NCBI RefSeq assembly: GCF_029894425.1
Contig: NZ_JARXYJ010000001.1
Location: 4,712,001 to 4,776,000, forward strand
Source of the DNA: Streptomyces sp. SAI-127
Lineage (GTDB): Bacteria > Actinomycetota > Actinomycetes > Streptomycetales > Streptomycetaceae
Reading direction: 5' to 3'
Length of the DNA: 64,000 nt
In this document: one piece after another, positions 10,132 through 19,532 of the stretch
Position numbering within the stretch: position 1 is the first letter of the stretch
How the letters are laid out: each line of letters starts with the position of its first letter
Notes under the pieces: model-generated
The model's database searches: none
Told to the model about the DNA's origin: nothing
What the model saw: only the letters and a program-made list of their open reading frames with translations
Translations under genes and position numbers: made by a program

Positions 10132-11841
10132 TCACTGCTCCTGAAGGGGCTGCCGGGTCGGGGGGAAGTCTGCGGTATCGGTGGTGTGTACGGCGAGGGT
10201 CCGGTCGGGATTGAGCCGTACGACGATGTGGCGGCGCCATGCCGTGTCGTCCCGGTCGGGCTGGTCCTCGCGCCAGTGGCAGCCGCGCGTCTCCTCGCGC
10301 TGCAGGGCGGCGGCGACCAGGACACGGGCCACGCACAGGAGGTTGGTGGCCTCCCAGGTGTCGACGCCGGGCTCGGCCGTCTTGCCGTTCTCGGCGAGGG
10401 CGTCGCGGGCGTCGGAATGCAGCTGCTGCAGGAGACCGGCGGCCTTGGACAGGGACCCGGCCGAGCGCAGCACTCCCGCGCCCTGGGTCATGATCCGCTG
10501 GATCGCGAACCGCGCCTCGGGCGCGAGCAGGGGATGCGCGGGCCTCTCGGGCCGCTCGACGGGGGCGGGCACGCGCGCGTGGAGCCCGGCACGGCTCGCC
10601 ACGATGTCGGCGGAGATGCGCTCGGCGTACACCAGTCCCTCCAGGAGGGAGTTGGAGGCGAGCCGGTTCGCGCCGTGCACGCCCGTGCAGGCGACCTCGC
10701 CGCACGCGTACAGGCCCGGGACGGTCGTACGCCCCTGGGAGTCGGTGCGCACGCCGCCGGAGGCGTAGTGGGCGGCCGGCGCGATCGGGATGGGCTCGGC
10801 GACCGGGTCGATGCCGTGGGCGCGGCAGGCGGCGAGGATCGTCGGGAAGCGGTGCTCCCACATGTCGGCGCCGAAGTGCCGGGCGTCGAGGAACATGTGC
10901 TCGGCGTCCTGCTCCTGCATGCGCCGTGTGATGCCCTTGGCGACGATGTCGCGGGGCGCGAGTTCGGCGAGTTCGTGCTGCCCGACCATGAAGCGCACGC
11001 CCTCCGCGTCGACCAGGTGGGCGCCCTCGCCGCGTACCGCCTCGGAGACCAGGGGCTGCTGCCCCTCCGCGTCCGCACCCAGGAACAGCACGGTCGGGTG
11101 GAACTGCACGAATTCGAGGTCCGAGACCTCCGCACCGGCCCGCAGGGCGAGCGCCACGCCGTCGCCGGTGGACACGGACGGGTTGGTGGTCGCCGAGAAG
11201 ACCTGGCCCATGCCGCCGGTCGCGAGGACGACCGCGGGGGCGTGGACCGCGCCCACGCCGTCGTGCTGGCCCTCGCCCATGACGTGCAGGGTGACGCCCG
11301 CCGTCCGGCCGTGCGCGTCCGTCAGCAGGTCGAGCACGAGCGCGTTCTCGATCGTGCGCAGTCCACGCGCGCGTACGGCCTCGACGAGCGCCCGGGAGAT
11401 CTCCGCGCCGGTGGCGTCACCGCCCGCATGCGCGATCCGGCGGCGGTGGTGGCCGCCCTCCCGGGTGAGCTCCAGGTCGCCCTCTTCGGACTCGTCGAAG
11501 TGCGCGCCGGTCGCGATCAGGCGGCGTACGGCTTCCGGTCCCTCGGTGACGAGGATCCGTACGGCTTCCTCGTCGCACAGGCCCGCGCCCGCCACCAGCG
11601 TGTCGTCCAGGTGCTGTTCGGGGGTGTCGCCCTCGCCGAGGGCCGCGGCGATGCCGCCCTGAGCCCAGCGGGTGGAGCCGTCGTCGAGGCGGGCCTTGGT
11701 GACGACGACGGTCCTGAGGCCCTCGGCCTCGCAGCGCAGGGCCGCGGTCAGGCCCGCGACCCCGGAGCCGACGACCACGACGTCCGCTTCGATGGACCAC
11801 CCGGGCGCGGGCGCGTGCAGTCGTATGCCTGTGCTGGTCAC
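10132..11841 (-). CDS. nadB: L-aspartate oxidase
   Basis: A flavoprotein that oxidises L-aspartate to iminoaspartate for quinolinate and NAD synthesis. The N-terminus carries the FAD dinucleotide fold ([30 protein letters not shown]). It is followed by [13 protein letters not shown] and the succinate-dehydrogenase-type substrate region ([38 protein letters not shown]). Length is 569 residues, near the family norm. The GTG start at 11841 overlaps the panC stop in a GTGA, and its own stop abuts nadC, so translation of panC, nadB and nadC is probably coupled. Confidence 0.95.
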   Translation of the reverse strand: MTSTGIRLHAPAPGWSIEADVVVVGSGVAGLTAALRCEAEGLRTVVVTKARLDDGSTRWAQGGIAAALGEGDTPEQHLDDTLVAGAGLCDEEAVRILVTEGPEAVRRLIATGAHFDESEEGDLELTREGGHHRRRIAHAGGDATGAEISRALVEAVRARGLRTIENALVLDLLTDAHGRTAGVTLHVMGEGQHDGVGAVHAPAVVLATGGMGQVFSATTNPSVSTGDGVALALRAGAEVSDLEFVQFHPTVLFLGADAEGQQPLVSEAVRGEGAHLVDAEGVRFMVGQHELAELAPRDIVAKGITRRMQEQDAEHMFLDARHFGADMWEHRFPTILAACRAHGIDPVAEPIPIAPAAHYASGGVRTDSQGRTTVPGLYACGEVACTGVHGANRLASNSLLEGLVYAERISADIVASRAGLHARVPAPVERPERPAHPLLAPEARFAIQRIMTQGAGVLRSAGSLSKAAGLLQQLHSDARDALAENGKTAEPGVDTWEATNLLCVARVLVAAALQREETRGCHWREDQPDRDDTAWRRHIVVRLNPDRTLAVHTTDTADFPPTRQPLQEQ

Positions 11842-12830
11842 GAGGCGGCTCCGAAGGTCAGGGGGATGTTGTCGATCAGCCGGGTCGTCCCCACCCGGGC
11901 GGCGACGGCGAGGACGGCCTCGCCGGTGAAGTCGTCGTCGATCTCGCTGAAGTCGGACGGGTCGACGAGCGCGAGGTAGTCCAGGGCCAGCGGCGGGTCC
12001 TGGCGCGCGGCGTCGTCCAGGATCAGACGGGCGGCCGCGCGGACGGTCGAGGGCGAACCGGGAAGGGCTTTGGCGACGGCGTGCGCGTCGGCGGCCGCGC
12101 GGGACTCGCCGAGGGCGCTCAGTGCCTCGGCACGCGCGTGCGTGGCGGGCACTTCGCGGGCCCGCGCGCGCAGCGCCTCCTGTGCCGCGTGCCGGTCGCG
12201 GCCCGCGAACAGCGCGCGCGACAGGGCGAGCGCCGTGCGCCGCTCCTGCGGCTTGAGGTAGCGGTTGCGGCTGGAGAGGGCAAGGCCGTCGTCCTCGCGC
12301 ACGGTGGGCACGCCGACGATCTCGACGCCGAAGTTCAGGTCGCGCACCATCCGGCGGATCAGAGCGAGCTGCTGGGCGTCCTTCTGGCCGTAGAGGGCGA
12401 TGTCGGGGCGGGTGAGGTGCAGCAGCTTGGCGACGACGGTGAGCATGCCGTCGAAGTGGCCGGGCCGCGAGGCGCCCTCCAGGCGCCCTCCCATCGGGCC
12501 CGCGCTGATGCGCACCTGGGGCTCGCCGCCGGGGTAGACCTCGTCGACGGAGGGTGCGAAGACGGCGTCCGCGCCGGCGTCCTCGGCGATCTTGAGGTCG
12601 GCGTCCAGGGTGCGCGGGTAGCGGTCCAGGTCCTCGCCCGCGCCGAACTGGAGGGGGTTCACGAAAACGGTGACGACGACCTCGCCGTCGGGTCCGGCGA
12701 TCTCGCGCGCGGTGCGGATGAGGGTGGCGTGGCCCTCGTGCAGGGCGCCCATGGTCATCACGACGGCCCGGCGGCCCACGCGCGCGCGTGCGTGCAGTTC
12801 ACCGGCGGTGCGCAGCAGGGTCGTGGTCAT
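11838..12830 (-). CDS. panC: Pantothenate synthetase
   Basis: PanC joins pantoate and beta-alanine with ATP to make pantothenate. The 330-residue protein has the HIGH-like ATP motif as [19 protein letters not shown], the second motif [20 protein letters not shown], and the KMSKS-equivalent loop region [16 protein letters not shown]. The ATG overlaps the stop of the upstream DUF2520 gene in an ATGA. The C-terminal end runs about 40 residues past the usual core. Confidence 0.95.
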   Translation of the reverse strand: MTTTLLRTAGELHARARVGRRAVVMTMGALHEGHATLIRTAREIAGPDGEVVVTVFVNPLQFGAGEDLDRYPRTLDADLKIAEDAGADAVFAPSVDEVYPGGEPQVRISAGPMGGRLEGASRPGHFDGMLTVVAKLLHLTRPDIALYGQKDAQQLALIRRMVRDLNFGVEIVGVPTVREDDGLALSSRNRYLKPQERRTALALSRALFAGRDRHAAQEALRARAREVPATHARAEALSALGESRAAADAHAVAKALPGSPSTVRAAARLILDDAARQDPPLALDYLALVDPSDFSEIDDDFTGEAVLAVAARVGTTRLIDNIPLTFGAAS

Positions 12831-13756
12831 CGGGCGTCTCCCTCGGCGCCGTTGCTACCCGTGGCGAGTACCCCGAGGAGGTCCTCGGCGAGCTCCGGCT
12901 TCAGCAGTCCGTGGGCGAGCGCCCGGTCGGCGGTCGCGCGGGCCATCGCGAGATAGCCCGCGACGGTCTGCGGGGCGTGCCTGCGCAGCTCCGTGACGTG
13001 CGCGGCGACCGTGCCGGCGTCCCCGCGCGCGACGGGTCCTGTGAGGGCCGCGTCACCGGAGCGCAGGGCGTTGTCGAGGGCGGCGCCGAGCAGCGGGCCG
13101 AGCATCCGGTCCGGGGCCCCGACTCCGGCCGAGCGCAGCAGCTCCATGGCCTGGGCGACCAGCGTGACCAGGTGGTTGGCGCCGAGGGCTAGGGCCGCGT
13201 GGTACAGCGGCCGCTTCTCCTCTTCGATCCACTCGGGTTCGCCGCCCATCTCGATGACGAGGGCCTCGGCGGCCAGCCGCAGTTCCTCGGGAGCGGTGAC
13301 GCCGAAGGAGCAGCCGGCCAGGCGCTCGACGTCCACGGGGCTGCCGGTGAAGGTCATCGCCGGGTGCAGGGCCAGCGGCAGCGCGCCCGCGCGCAGGGCA
13401 GGGTCCAGGACCTTCGCGCCGTACCGCCCGGAGGTGTGCACGAGCAGCTGCCCCGGCCGCACGGCACCGGTCTCGGCGAGTCCCTCGACGAGACCGGGCA
13501 GGGTGTCGTCGGGGACGGTGAGCAGCACCAGGTCGGCACGCTGCAGGACGTCCGCGGGGGTGACGATCGGGACGTCCGGGAGCATCTGCGCGGCCCGCCG
13601 CCGGGAGGCGTCGGAGACCCCGGAGACGGCCACCGGCCGGTGCCCGGCGAGTTGGAGGGACACGGCGAGCGTCGGCCCCACCCGGCCGGCGCCGACGACG
13701 CCTACGGTGAGCCGCGCGGGGCGGTCCTTGTTGTCTGGCTGTTGGGCTGTACTCAC
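12827..13756 (-). CDS. Rossmann-fold DUF2520 protein (ketopantoate-reductase-like)
   Basis: A 309-residue NAD(P)-binding protein with [19 protein letters not shown] (GxGxxG) near the N-terminus, the mid region [16 protein letters not shown], and a helical C-terminal DUF2520 domain ([20 protein letters not shown]). Its overlap with panC suggests a role in pantothenate synthesis, for example in the ketopantoate reduction step, but that activity is inferred from context. The GTG at 13756 is preferred because the protein family starts there and the longer frame upstream crosses the divergent promoter region. Confidence 0.85.
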   Translation of the reverse strand: MSTAQQPDNKDRPARLTVGVVGAGRVGPTLAVSLQLAGHRPVAVSGVSDASRRRAAQMLPDVPIVTPADVLQRADLVLLTVPDDTLPGLVEGLAETGAVRPGQLLVHTSGRYGAKVLDPALRAGALPLALHPAMTFTGSPVDVERLAGCSFGVTAPEELRLAAEALVIEMGGEPEWIEEEKRPLYHAALALGANHLVTLVAQAMELLRSAGVGAPDRMLGPLLGAALDNALRSGDAALTGPVARGDAGTVAAHVTELRRHAPQTVAGYLAMARATADRALAHGLLKPELAEDLLGVLATGSNGAEGDAR

Positions 13757-13843
13757 GCGACGGCGGCCTTCCCGTTCCAGTCCGCATCTGGGTACCGGAC
13801 GATTTCTCGTCATGTTAACGCGATCGGTTCGAGGGGCGTTCGG

Positions 13844-13852
13844 TTGTCCACA
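13844..13852 (+). promoter_or_regulatory. DnaA-box-like nonamer TTGTCCACA
   Basis: An exact match to the Streptomyces DnaA-box consensus TTGTCCACA lies in the 173-base divergent region between the panC operon and the aldolase-like gene. No second box of comparable quality was seen next to it, so it is not an origin. It may be a regulatory DnaA site or chance. Confidence 0.35.
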
Positions 13853-13929
13853 GGCTGTGGGTTTCCCTGTGGGCCGGGGAGTGCGGAAATCCGTGTGCCC
13901 GCGCCCGGGGCGCACGAGATGATCCGGGC

Positions 13930-15141
13930 ATGAGTGACACAGCGGAGCAGAGCGCGGGGCAGGCGGCGGACGAGGCGCGACCGGAGCAGCTCACGGAGGC
14001 GGAACGGCTTCTGCGCCGCCGCGCACGGCGCATCAGCGCGTATCGGAGCGCGACGCGCACGCTGGCGCGCCTGGGGTTGCTCGCACCTCTCCGCGAGCGC
14101 CTGTCGCTGCTCGACGGGGCGGACGCGCTCTACGACCTGGACGAGCCGTCCGACCTCTACGGGAACGGCATCGTCGAGGCCCTGGAGGAGAAGGTCGCAG
14201 GACTCCTCGGCAAGGAGGCCGCCGCCTTCTTCCCGACCGGCACGATGGCCCAGCAGGTGGCGCTGCGCTGCTGGGCGGGCCGGACCGGCAACCCCACCGT
14301 CGCCCTGCACGCCCTGGCCCATCCCGAGGTGCACGAGCGCGACGCCTTCCGGGAGGTCTCCGGTCTGCGCCCGGTCCATGTGACGAGCGAGCCACGGCAG
14401 CCCACGGCCGACGAGATACGCGGCTTCGAGGAGCCCTTCGGGGCGCTGATGCTGGAACTGCCCCTCAGGGACGCCGGTTTCGTGCTGCCCACCTGGGAGG
14501 AGCTCACCGAGGTCGTGGAGGCGGCTCGCGAGCGCGACGCCGTGGTGCACTTCGACGGGGCGCGTCTGTGGGAGACCACCGTCCACTTCGGCCGCCCCCT
14601 GGCCGAGATCGCGGACCTCGCGGACAGCGTGTACGTGTCGTTCTACAAGTCCTTCCAAGCCTTCGGCGGGGCCGCACTCGCCGGCCCGAAGACCCTGATC
14701 GACGAGGCGAAGACCTGGCGGCACCGGTACGGCGGCGCGGTCTTCCAGCAGTTCCCGACCGTCCTGTCGGCCCTCGCCGGGCTGGAGCGGGAACTGCCCA
14801 GGCTGCCCGAGTACGTCACCCACGCGCGCGTGGTGGCCGCCGCGCTGCGCGAGGGGCTCGCGGAGGCCGGGGTGCCGTGGGCGCGGGTCCACCCCGAGGT
14901 GCCGCACACCTTCGACTTCCAGGTCTGGCTGCCGTACGGCGTCGACGAACTCTCCGAGGCGGCGATCCGGCAGTCGGAGGAGACGGGGACGGCCCTGTTC
15001 ATCCACCCCTGGGACGAGAAGGGCCCCGGCCTGTCCATGACCGAGGTCGCCGTCCGCGGCGCGGCCCTGGAGTGGACGGCGGCGGACGTGAGGACGGCGG
15101 CCGCGGACTTCGTCGCCCGGCTGAGGGAGGTCAGCGGCTGA
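13930..15141 (+). CDS. PLP-dependent threonine aldolase / beta-eliminating lyase family protein
   Basis: A 403-residue fold-type I PLP enzyme of the threonine aldolase (Beta_elim_lyase) family. The cofactor environment is visible as AFFPTGTMAQQVALR, the aspartate motif VVHFDGARLW, and the Schiff-base lysine in VSFYKSFQAFGGAAL (Lys240). Members cleave beta-hydroxy amino acids to glycine plus aldehyde, or act on related substrates; the exact substrate cannot be told. The first 60 residues (arginine-rich) extend beyond the core. Transcribed divergently from the panC operon, it is followed by 21-base repeats and an ArsR-type regulator. Confidence 0.85.
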   Translation: MSDTAEQSAGQAADEARPEQLTEAERLLRRRARRISAYRSATRTLARLGLLAPLRERLSLLDGADALYDLDEPSDLYGNGIVEALEEKVAGLLGKEAAAFFPTGTMAQQVALRCWAGRTGNPTVALHALAHPEVHERDAFREVSGLRPVHVTSEPRQPTADEIRGFEEPFGALMLELPLRDAGFVLPTWEELTEVVEAARERDAVVHFDGARLWETTVHFGRPLAEIADLADSVYVSFYKSFQAFGGAALAGPKTLIDEAKTWRHRYGGAVFQQFPTVLSALAGLERELPRLPEYVTHARVVAAALREGLAEAGVPWARVHPEVPHTFDFQVWLPYGVDELSEAAIRQSEETGTALFIHPWDEKGPGLSMTEVAVRGAALEWTAADVRTAAADFVARLREVSG

Positions 15142-15159
15142 GCCCAGGCTGCGCCGCAA

Positions 15160-15222
15160 GTGACAGCCGTGTCGCCTCGAATGACGGCCGCGTCGCGTCG
15201 ATTGACGGCCGCCGTCAATCGA
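15160..15222 (+). promoter_or_regulatory. Three 21-base-spaced direct repeats ending in a 25-base palindrome
   Basis: The unit TGACRGCCG recurs with its TGAC at 15161, 15182 and 15203, exactly 21 bases apart, which places the copies on one face of the helix. The last copy merges into a palindrome with 12-base arms (TCGATTGACGGC and its complement, 15198-15222) around one base. It lies just before the ArsR-type regulator start, a typical place for an autoregulatory operator. Confidence 0.6.
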
Positions 15223-15259
15223 GGACGGCGTTGTCAGTGGCGGGGTGCACCATGAGGTC

Positions 15260-16366
15260 ATGAGCGTGCGCATCGACATCGCGGGGCTGCGGCCGCAGAG
15301 GGTCGCCGTCGTGCCCTCGCCCTTGGCCGAGCTCGGCATGGCGCTGCACGCGCTGGCCGAACCGGGGCACCATCCGGGGCTGCAGGCCTGGGTGACCGGC
15401 GTGACCGCCCGGCTCGACCCGCATCTGGCCGACCGGATGTGCGAGGCGGACTTCCTGTGGCGGACGACGTTCTCGGACCTGTTCATGCCCTTCGCCGGCA
15501 TCGCGGGCCGGACAACGCTCCCCGGGGCCTCCATCGCCGAGGATCTGGACCTGCTCGACAAGCTGACGGACGAGCAGTTCGTGGACGCGGCCCTGGAGTT
15601 CACCTGCGCGCTGCCGTACTCCTCGCACGGCCCGAGTGTGCTCTCCGACGCCGCGTTGCACCGGCGCGCCCTGGAGCTGGCCGCGTCGCGCGGACCGCAA
15701 CAGGTGCGGTTCGCCGAGCGGCTGCTGTCCGACCCGCCGCGGATCCGGGCCTGGTTCCGGCAGTTCGTGGAGGACTGCGACGAAGCGTTCTTCGCGGACA
15801 CCTGGTCGCGGCTGCGCCACCAGCTCGCGGCGGACGCCCGCCACAAGACGGACCTCTTGCGCCGCAAGGGCCTCGCGGAGGCGCTCACCGCGGTGTCGTC
15901 GGCGGTCACGCTCGACGAGGCGCAGGGCCGCATCACGGTCGACAAGCTGGGCATCGGACACAGCGCCACGGCGGAGGGCGGTCTGCTGCTGATCCCCACG
16001 AGCCTGGGCTGGCCGCACCTGAGCGTCCTGCACCGGTACGGCTGGCAGCCCGCCCTGCACTACCCCGTCGGCTCCCCCGAGCTCGCCTCCCCGCCCTCGG
16101 TCGAACAGCTGACCCTGCGGCTGACCGCGCTCTCCCACCCCGTCCGGATGCGGCTGTGCCGCCACCTGGCCCGCAGCGCCTACACCACGAGCGAGCTCGC
16201 CCAGGTGCACGGCATGACCGCCCCGGAGATATCCCGGCACCTGAGCGTCCTGAAGAAGGCGGGCCTGCTCACCACCCGCCGCCGCGGCCGGTACGTCCTG
16301 CACCAGCTGGACGTCACCGTGGTGGCGCGGCTCGGCAGCGACTTCCTGGAAGGGATATTGAGGTAG
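15260..16366 (+). CDS. DUF5937 / ArsR-type winged-helix regulator
   Basis: About 368 residues. The N-terminal 250 residues form a DUF5937-like domain (SVRIDIAGLRPQRVAVVPSP at the start), and the C-terminal 90 residues are an ArsR winged helix (LTALSHPVRMRLCRHLARSAY, recognition region MTAPEISRHLSVLKKAGLL, wing TTRRRGRYVLHQL). This layout, with a large sensory or helical domain before a C-terminal ArsR HTH, is frequent in Streptomyces; ligands are unknown. A GTG at 15245 is in frame, but the ATG at 15260 follows a GAGG and begins the conserved protein. Repeats upstream suggest it binds its own promoter. Confidence 0.8.
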   Translation: MSVRIDIAGLRPQRVAVVPSPLAELGMALHALAEPGHHPGLQAWVTGVTARLDPHLADRMCEADFLWRTTFSDLFMPFAGIAGRTTLPGASIAEDLDLLDKLTDEQFVDAALEFTCALPYSSHGPSVLSDAALHRRALELAASRGPQQVRFAERLLSDPPRIRAWFRQFVEDCDEAFFADTWSRLRHQLAADARHKTDLLRRKGLAEALTAVSSAVTLDEAQGRITVDKLGIGHSATAEGGLLLIPTSLGWPHLSVLHRYGWQPALHYPVGSPELASPPSVEQLTLRLTALSHPVRMRLCRHLARSAYTTSELAQVHGMTAPEISRHLSVLKKAGLLTTRRRGRYVLHQLDVTVVARLGSDFLEGILR

Positions 16367-16384
16367 CCCCGACCGAGCCGTGGC

Positions 16385-17056
16385 TCAGCCGTGCCCGCCC
16401 GCGCGCACCAGCCCCGTCTCGTAGGCGAGGACCACCACCTGCACCCGGTCCCTGAGGCCCAGCTTGGTCAGGATGCGGCCGACATGGGTCTTCACCGTCG
16501 CCTCGGACAGCACCAGCCGGGCCGCGATCTCGCCGTTGGAGAGCCCCTGTGCGACCAGCACCATGACCTCGCGCTCGCGGCCGGTGAGCCGCTCCAGCTC
16601 CTTGTGCTGGGGCTCCTTGCCGGTGGCGGGCAGCATGGGCGCGAACCGGTCGAGCAGGCGCCGGGTCGTCGAGGGGGCGACCACGGCGTCGCCGCTGTGC
16701 ACGGAGCGGATCGCGGTGAGCAGTTCGCCGGGCGGCACGTCCTTGAGCATGAAGCCGGAGGCCCCCGCCTTCAGCCCGGAGAAGGCGTACTCGTCCAGGT
16801 CGAAGGTGGTCAGGATCAGCACCTTCGGCGGTTCGGGCTCCGAGCAGATGCGGCGGGTGGCCTCCACACCGTCGAGCTTCGGCATGCGGACGTCCATCAG
16901 GACGACGTCCACGGCGGTCGAGCGCAGCACCTGGAGTGCCTCCACGCCGTCCCCCGCCTCCGCGACGACCTCCATGTCCGGCTGGGCTGCGAGCACCATC
17001 CGGAACCCGGTGCGCAGCAGCACCTGGTCATCGACGAGCATCACGCGGATCGTCAT
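16385..17056 (-). CDS. NarL/LuxR-family response regulator
   Basis: A 223-residue response regulator: receiver domain at residues 1-120 with the acid pocket VMLVDDQ, the phospho-acceptor Asp55 in VVLMDVRMPKLDG and the conserved lysine in FMLKDVP. A LuxR-type HTH (LTGREREVMVLVAQGLSNGEIA, then ATVKTHVGRILTKLGLRDR) occupies residues 155-215. It lies 81 bases downstream of the sensor kinase gene on the same strand and is its likely partner. The target genes are not evident from the sequence. Confidence 0.93.
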   Translation of the reverse strand: MTIRVMLVDDQVLLRTGFRMVLAAQPDMEVVAEAGDGVEALQVLRSTAVDVVLMDVRMPKLDGVEATRRICSEPEPPKVLILTTFDLDEYAFSGLKAGASGFMLKDVPPGELLTAIRSVHSGDAVVAPSTTRRLLDRFAPMLPATGKEPQHKELERLTGREREVMVLVAQGLSNGEIAARLVLSEATVKTHVGRILTKLGLRDRVQVVVLAYETGLVRAGGHG

Positions 17057-17137
17057 CGGGCCTCTTCCGTTTCCTCGGGGTCGTGCGGCAGGTCGCCAGG
17101 GGGCGTGACAGGTGTCAACAGGGGGCGTGCGTCGGCG

Positions 17138-18340
17138 TCAATGCGCTGGTTTGAGCGGCAGCAGCGCACTGATGCGGAATCCTCCGCCGGGGCGGGGACC
17201 CGCGTCCAGGGTGCCGCCGACCATGCCGACGCGCTCGCGCATGCCGATCAGGCCGTGGCCCGCGCCGTCGGCGCCGCCCTCCTCGTACAGCTCGTGCGGA
17301 GCGCCCTTGCCGTCGTCCTCGACGAGCAGGCCGAGGCCGTCGTCGAAGTAGACCAGGCGCACGCTCGCGCCCGCGTTCGGGCCGCCGTGCTTGCGGGTGT
17401 TGGTGAGCGCCTCCTGCACGATGCGGTACGCCGTGAGCTCGACGCCGCTGGGCAGCGGGCGCGGGGTGCCCTCGATCTTGAAGTCGACGGGGAGACCGGA
17501 GCCGCGGCACTGCTCGACGAGGTCCTCGATCTGCTCGACGTCGGGCTGCGGGACGTACTCGCCGCCCTCCTGGTGCTCGCCGGTGCGCAGCACGCCCAGC
17601 AGGCGGCGCATCTCGGCGAGGGCCTGGCGGCCGGTGGAGGAGATGGTCTCCAGTGCCTTCTTGGCCTGGTCGGGCGCGGCGTCGAGGACATAGGCGGCGC
17701 CGTCGGCCTGGACGACCATGACGGACACGTTGTGCGCGACGACGTCGTGCAGCTCGCGGGCGATCCGGGCGCGCTCGGCGGCGACGGCGACCTTCGCCTG
17801 CGCCTCGCGCTCCTTCTCCAGGCGCGCGTTGCGCTCCTCCAGCTGCGCGAAGTACGCGCGCCGGGTGCGGATCGAGTCGCCGAGCACCCAGGCCAGGGCG
17901 AACGGCACGGTCTGGAAGATCATGATCGCGACATTGCCGAGCGCACCGGAGTTCTCGTTCGGCCAGCGCAGCTGCGCGACGGGGGCCGCGCACAGGCCGA
18001 TCGTCAGCGCCAGCCGGGAGGCCCAGCGGGTGCCGGTGGCGGCCACCGTGTAGACGATCACCAGGAAGGCGAAGTCGGCGCTCGTGGTCTCCACGTCCAG
18101 CGCGAGCTGCACCACGCCGAGCGCGATGGCCAGCAGCAGCATGCGCTCCGGCATGCGTCTGCGCAGCGCTATCACCAGGCACAACAGCAGGACAATCGGA
18201 ACGATCGCCAACGGGGACTCGGTCCCCTGGGACTCCCCACGGGCGGTTTCGCTCGCGAGCGAGATCCCGAACAGGAAGACGGCCCAGAAGACGTCGACCC
18301 CTGTCGGGTGCCTGCGGAGGAAGTCATAGAGGCGCTGCAC
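17138..18340 (-). CDS. Two-component sensor histidine kinase (HisKA_3 type)
   Basis: A 400-residue membrane kinase. About four to six hydrophobic segments occupy residues 15-155. A coiled linker (ARLEKEREAQAKVAVAAE) leads to the HisKA_3 dimerisation helix with phospho-acceptor His198 in ARIARELHDVVAHNVSVMV. A HATPase domain follows, with N-box EALTNTRKH and G-boxes VEDDGKGAP and GHGLIGMRERV. This NarX/DesK-like architecture usually senses membrane or envelope state. It is paired with the downstream LuxR-type regulator. Confidence 0.93.
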   Translation of the reverse strand: MQRLYDFLRRHPTGVDVFWAVFLFGISLASETARGESQGTESPLAIVPIVLLLCLVIALRRRMPERMLLLAIALGVVQLALDVETTSADFAFLVIVYTVAATGTRWASRLALTIGLCAAPVAQLRWPNENSGALGNVAIMIFQTVPFALAWVLGDSIRTRRAYFAQLEERNARLEKEREAQAKVAVAAERARIARELHDVVAHNVSVMVVQADGAAYVLDAAPDQAKKALETISSTGRQALAEMRRLLGVLRTGEHQEGGEYVPQPDVEQIEDLVEQCRGSGLPVDFKIEGTPRPLPSGVELTAYRIVQEALTNTRKHGGPNAGASVRLVYFDDGLGLLVEDDGKGAPHELYEEGGADGAGHGLIGMRERVGMVGGTLDAGPRPGGGFRISALLPLKPAH

Positions 18341-18458
18341 GTAACCCAGCGTAGGGAAGCGTGATGTGTGCAGGGGTCAACCGGAGGACCGATCCGTACC
18401 GCCCGCACGTACTCCCCAAGGTGGAGGCCCTCTTCCCCTGTGCGCCTAGCCTGGCGGC

Positions 18459-19532
18459 GTGACCGATGACACGACGGCCGGGCCGGCGGGCGACTGGACC
18501 GGCTGGCGGGCCGCCACCGAGGCCGCCCTCTACGGCCCCGACGGCTTCTACCGCAGGCCGGAGGGCCCGGCCGGGCACTTCCGTACGTCCGTGCACGCCT
18601 CGCCGTTGTTCGCCGAGGCCGTGGCCCGGCTGCTGTGCCGCGTCGACGAGGCGTTGGGGCGGCCGGCACGGCTCGACTTCGTCGACATGGCCGCGGGGCG
18701 GGGCGAGTTGGCCACCGGCGTCCTCGCCGCCCTGCCCGCCGACGTGGCCGCCCGCACGCGCGCGTACGCCGTCGAGATCGCCGACCGCCCCGATGCCCTC
18801 GATCACCGGATCGAGTGGCTGACCGGGCCGCCGGAGAACATCACGGGGCTGCTGTTCGCCAACGAATGGCTGGACAACGTACCCGTGGAGATCACCGAGA
18901 CGGACTCCTCGGGCGTCCCACGACGGGTGCTCGTACGACGGGACGGTCGCGAGCGTCTCGGAGAACCGGTCGCCGGGGCGGAGGCAGAGTGGCTGGACCG
19001 GTGGTGGCCGCTGCCGCCCGAGGAGGGGCTGCGGGCCGAGATCGGCCTGCCCCGGGACGAGGCGTGGGCGTCGGCGGTCACCACGGTGGAGCGGGGGCTC
19101 GCGGTCGCCGTCGACTACGCGCACACGGCATCCTCACGCCCCCTGTTCGGGACGCTCACCGGTTTCCGTGAGGGGCGCGAGACGGCACCCGTACCGGACG
19201 GGTCGTGCGACCTCACGGCCCATGTGGCGCTGGACGCGTGCGCGCTTCCCGGAGGGCGCGTGCTGACCCAACGCGACGCGCTGCGCGCCCTGGGCATCGC
19301 TGGCGCACGCCCCCCGCTCACGCTCGCGACCACGCGGCCCGCGGAGTACGTGCGCGCCCTCGCGCGTGCCGGAGAGGCCGCCGAGCTCAGCGCGGCGGGC
19401 GGCCTCGGCGACTTCGGCTGGCTGCTCCAGCCCGCGGGCCTGTCCGTCGGGATTCCGGACGCACCCCACGCAACCCTCGACGGGCCGCTCGCCGACCTAC
19501 TTGTCGATGTCCCCGACCACGAAGAACAGTGA
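18459..19532 (+). CDS. MidA/NDUFAF7-family SAM-dependent methyltransferase
   Basis: A 357-residue class I methyltransferase of the MidA (COG1565, SAM_MT_MidA) family. It opens with the family pattern [19 protein letters not shown] followed by [13 protein letters not shown], then the SAM-binding strand [17 protein letters not shown], and [14 protein letters not shown]. Human NDUFAF7, in this family, dimethylates an arginine on NDUFS2, the NuoD-equivalent subunit of complex I. Here the 3' end overlaps that of a stand-alone nuoD-like gene by 36 bases in convergent orientation, which invites the same relation. It starts at a GTG. Confidence 0.85.
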   Translation: MTDDTTAGPAGDWTGWRAATEAALYGPDGFYRRPEGPAGHFRTSVHASPLFAEAVARLLCRVDEALGRPARLDFVDMAAGRGELATGVLAALPADVAARTRAYAVEIADRPDALDHRIEWLTGPPENITGLLFANEWLDNVPVEITETDSSGVPRRVLVRRDGRERLGEPVAGAEAEWLDRWWPLPPEEGLRAEIGLPRDEAWASAVTTVERGLAVAVDYAHTASSRPLFGTLTGFREGRETAPVPDGSCDLTAHVALDACALPGGRVLTQRDALRALGIAGARPPLTLATTRPAEYVRALARAGEAAELSAAGGLGDFGWLLQPAGLSVGIPDAPHATLDGPLADLLVDVPDHEEQ

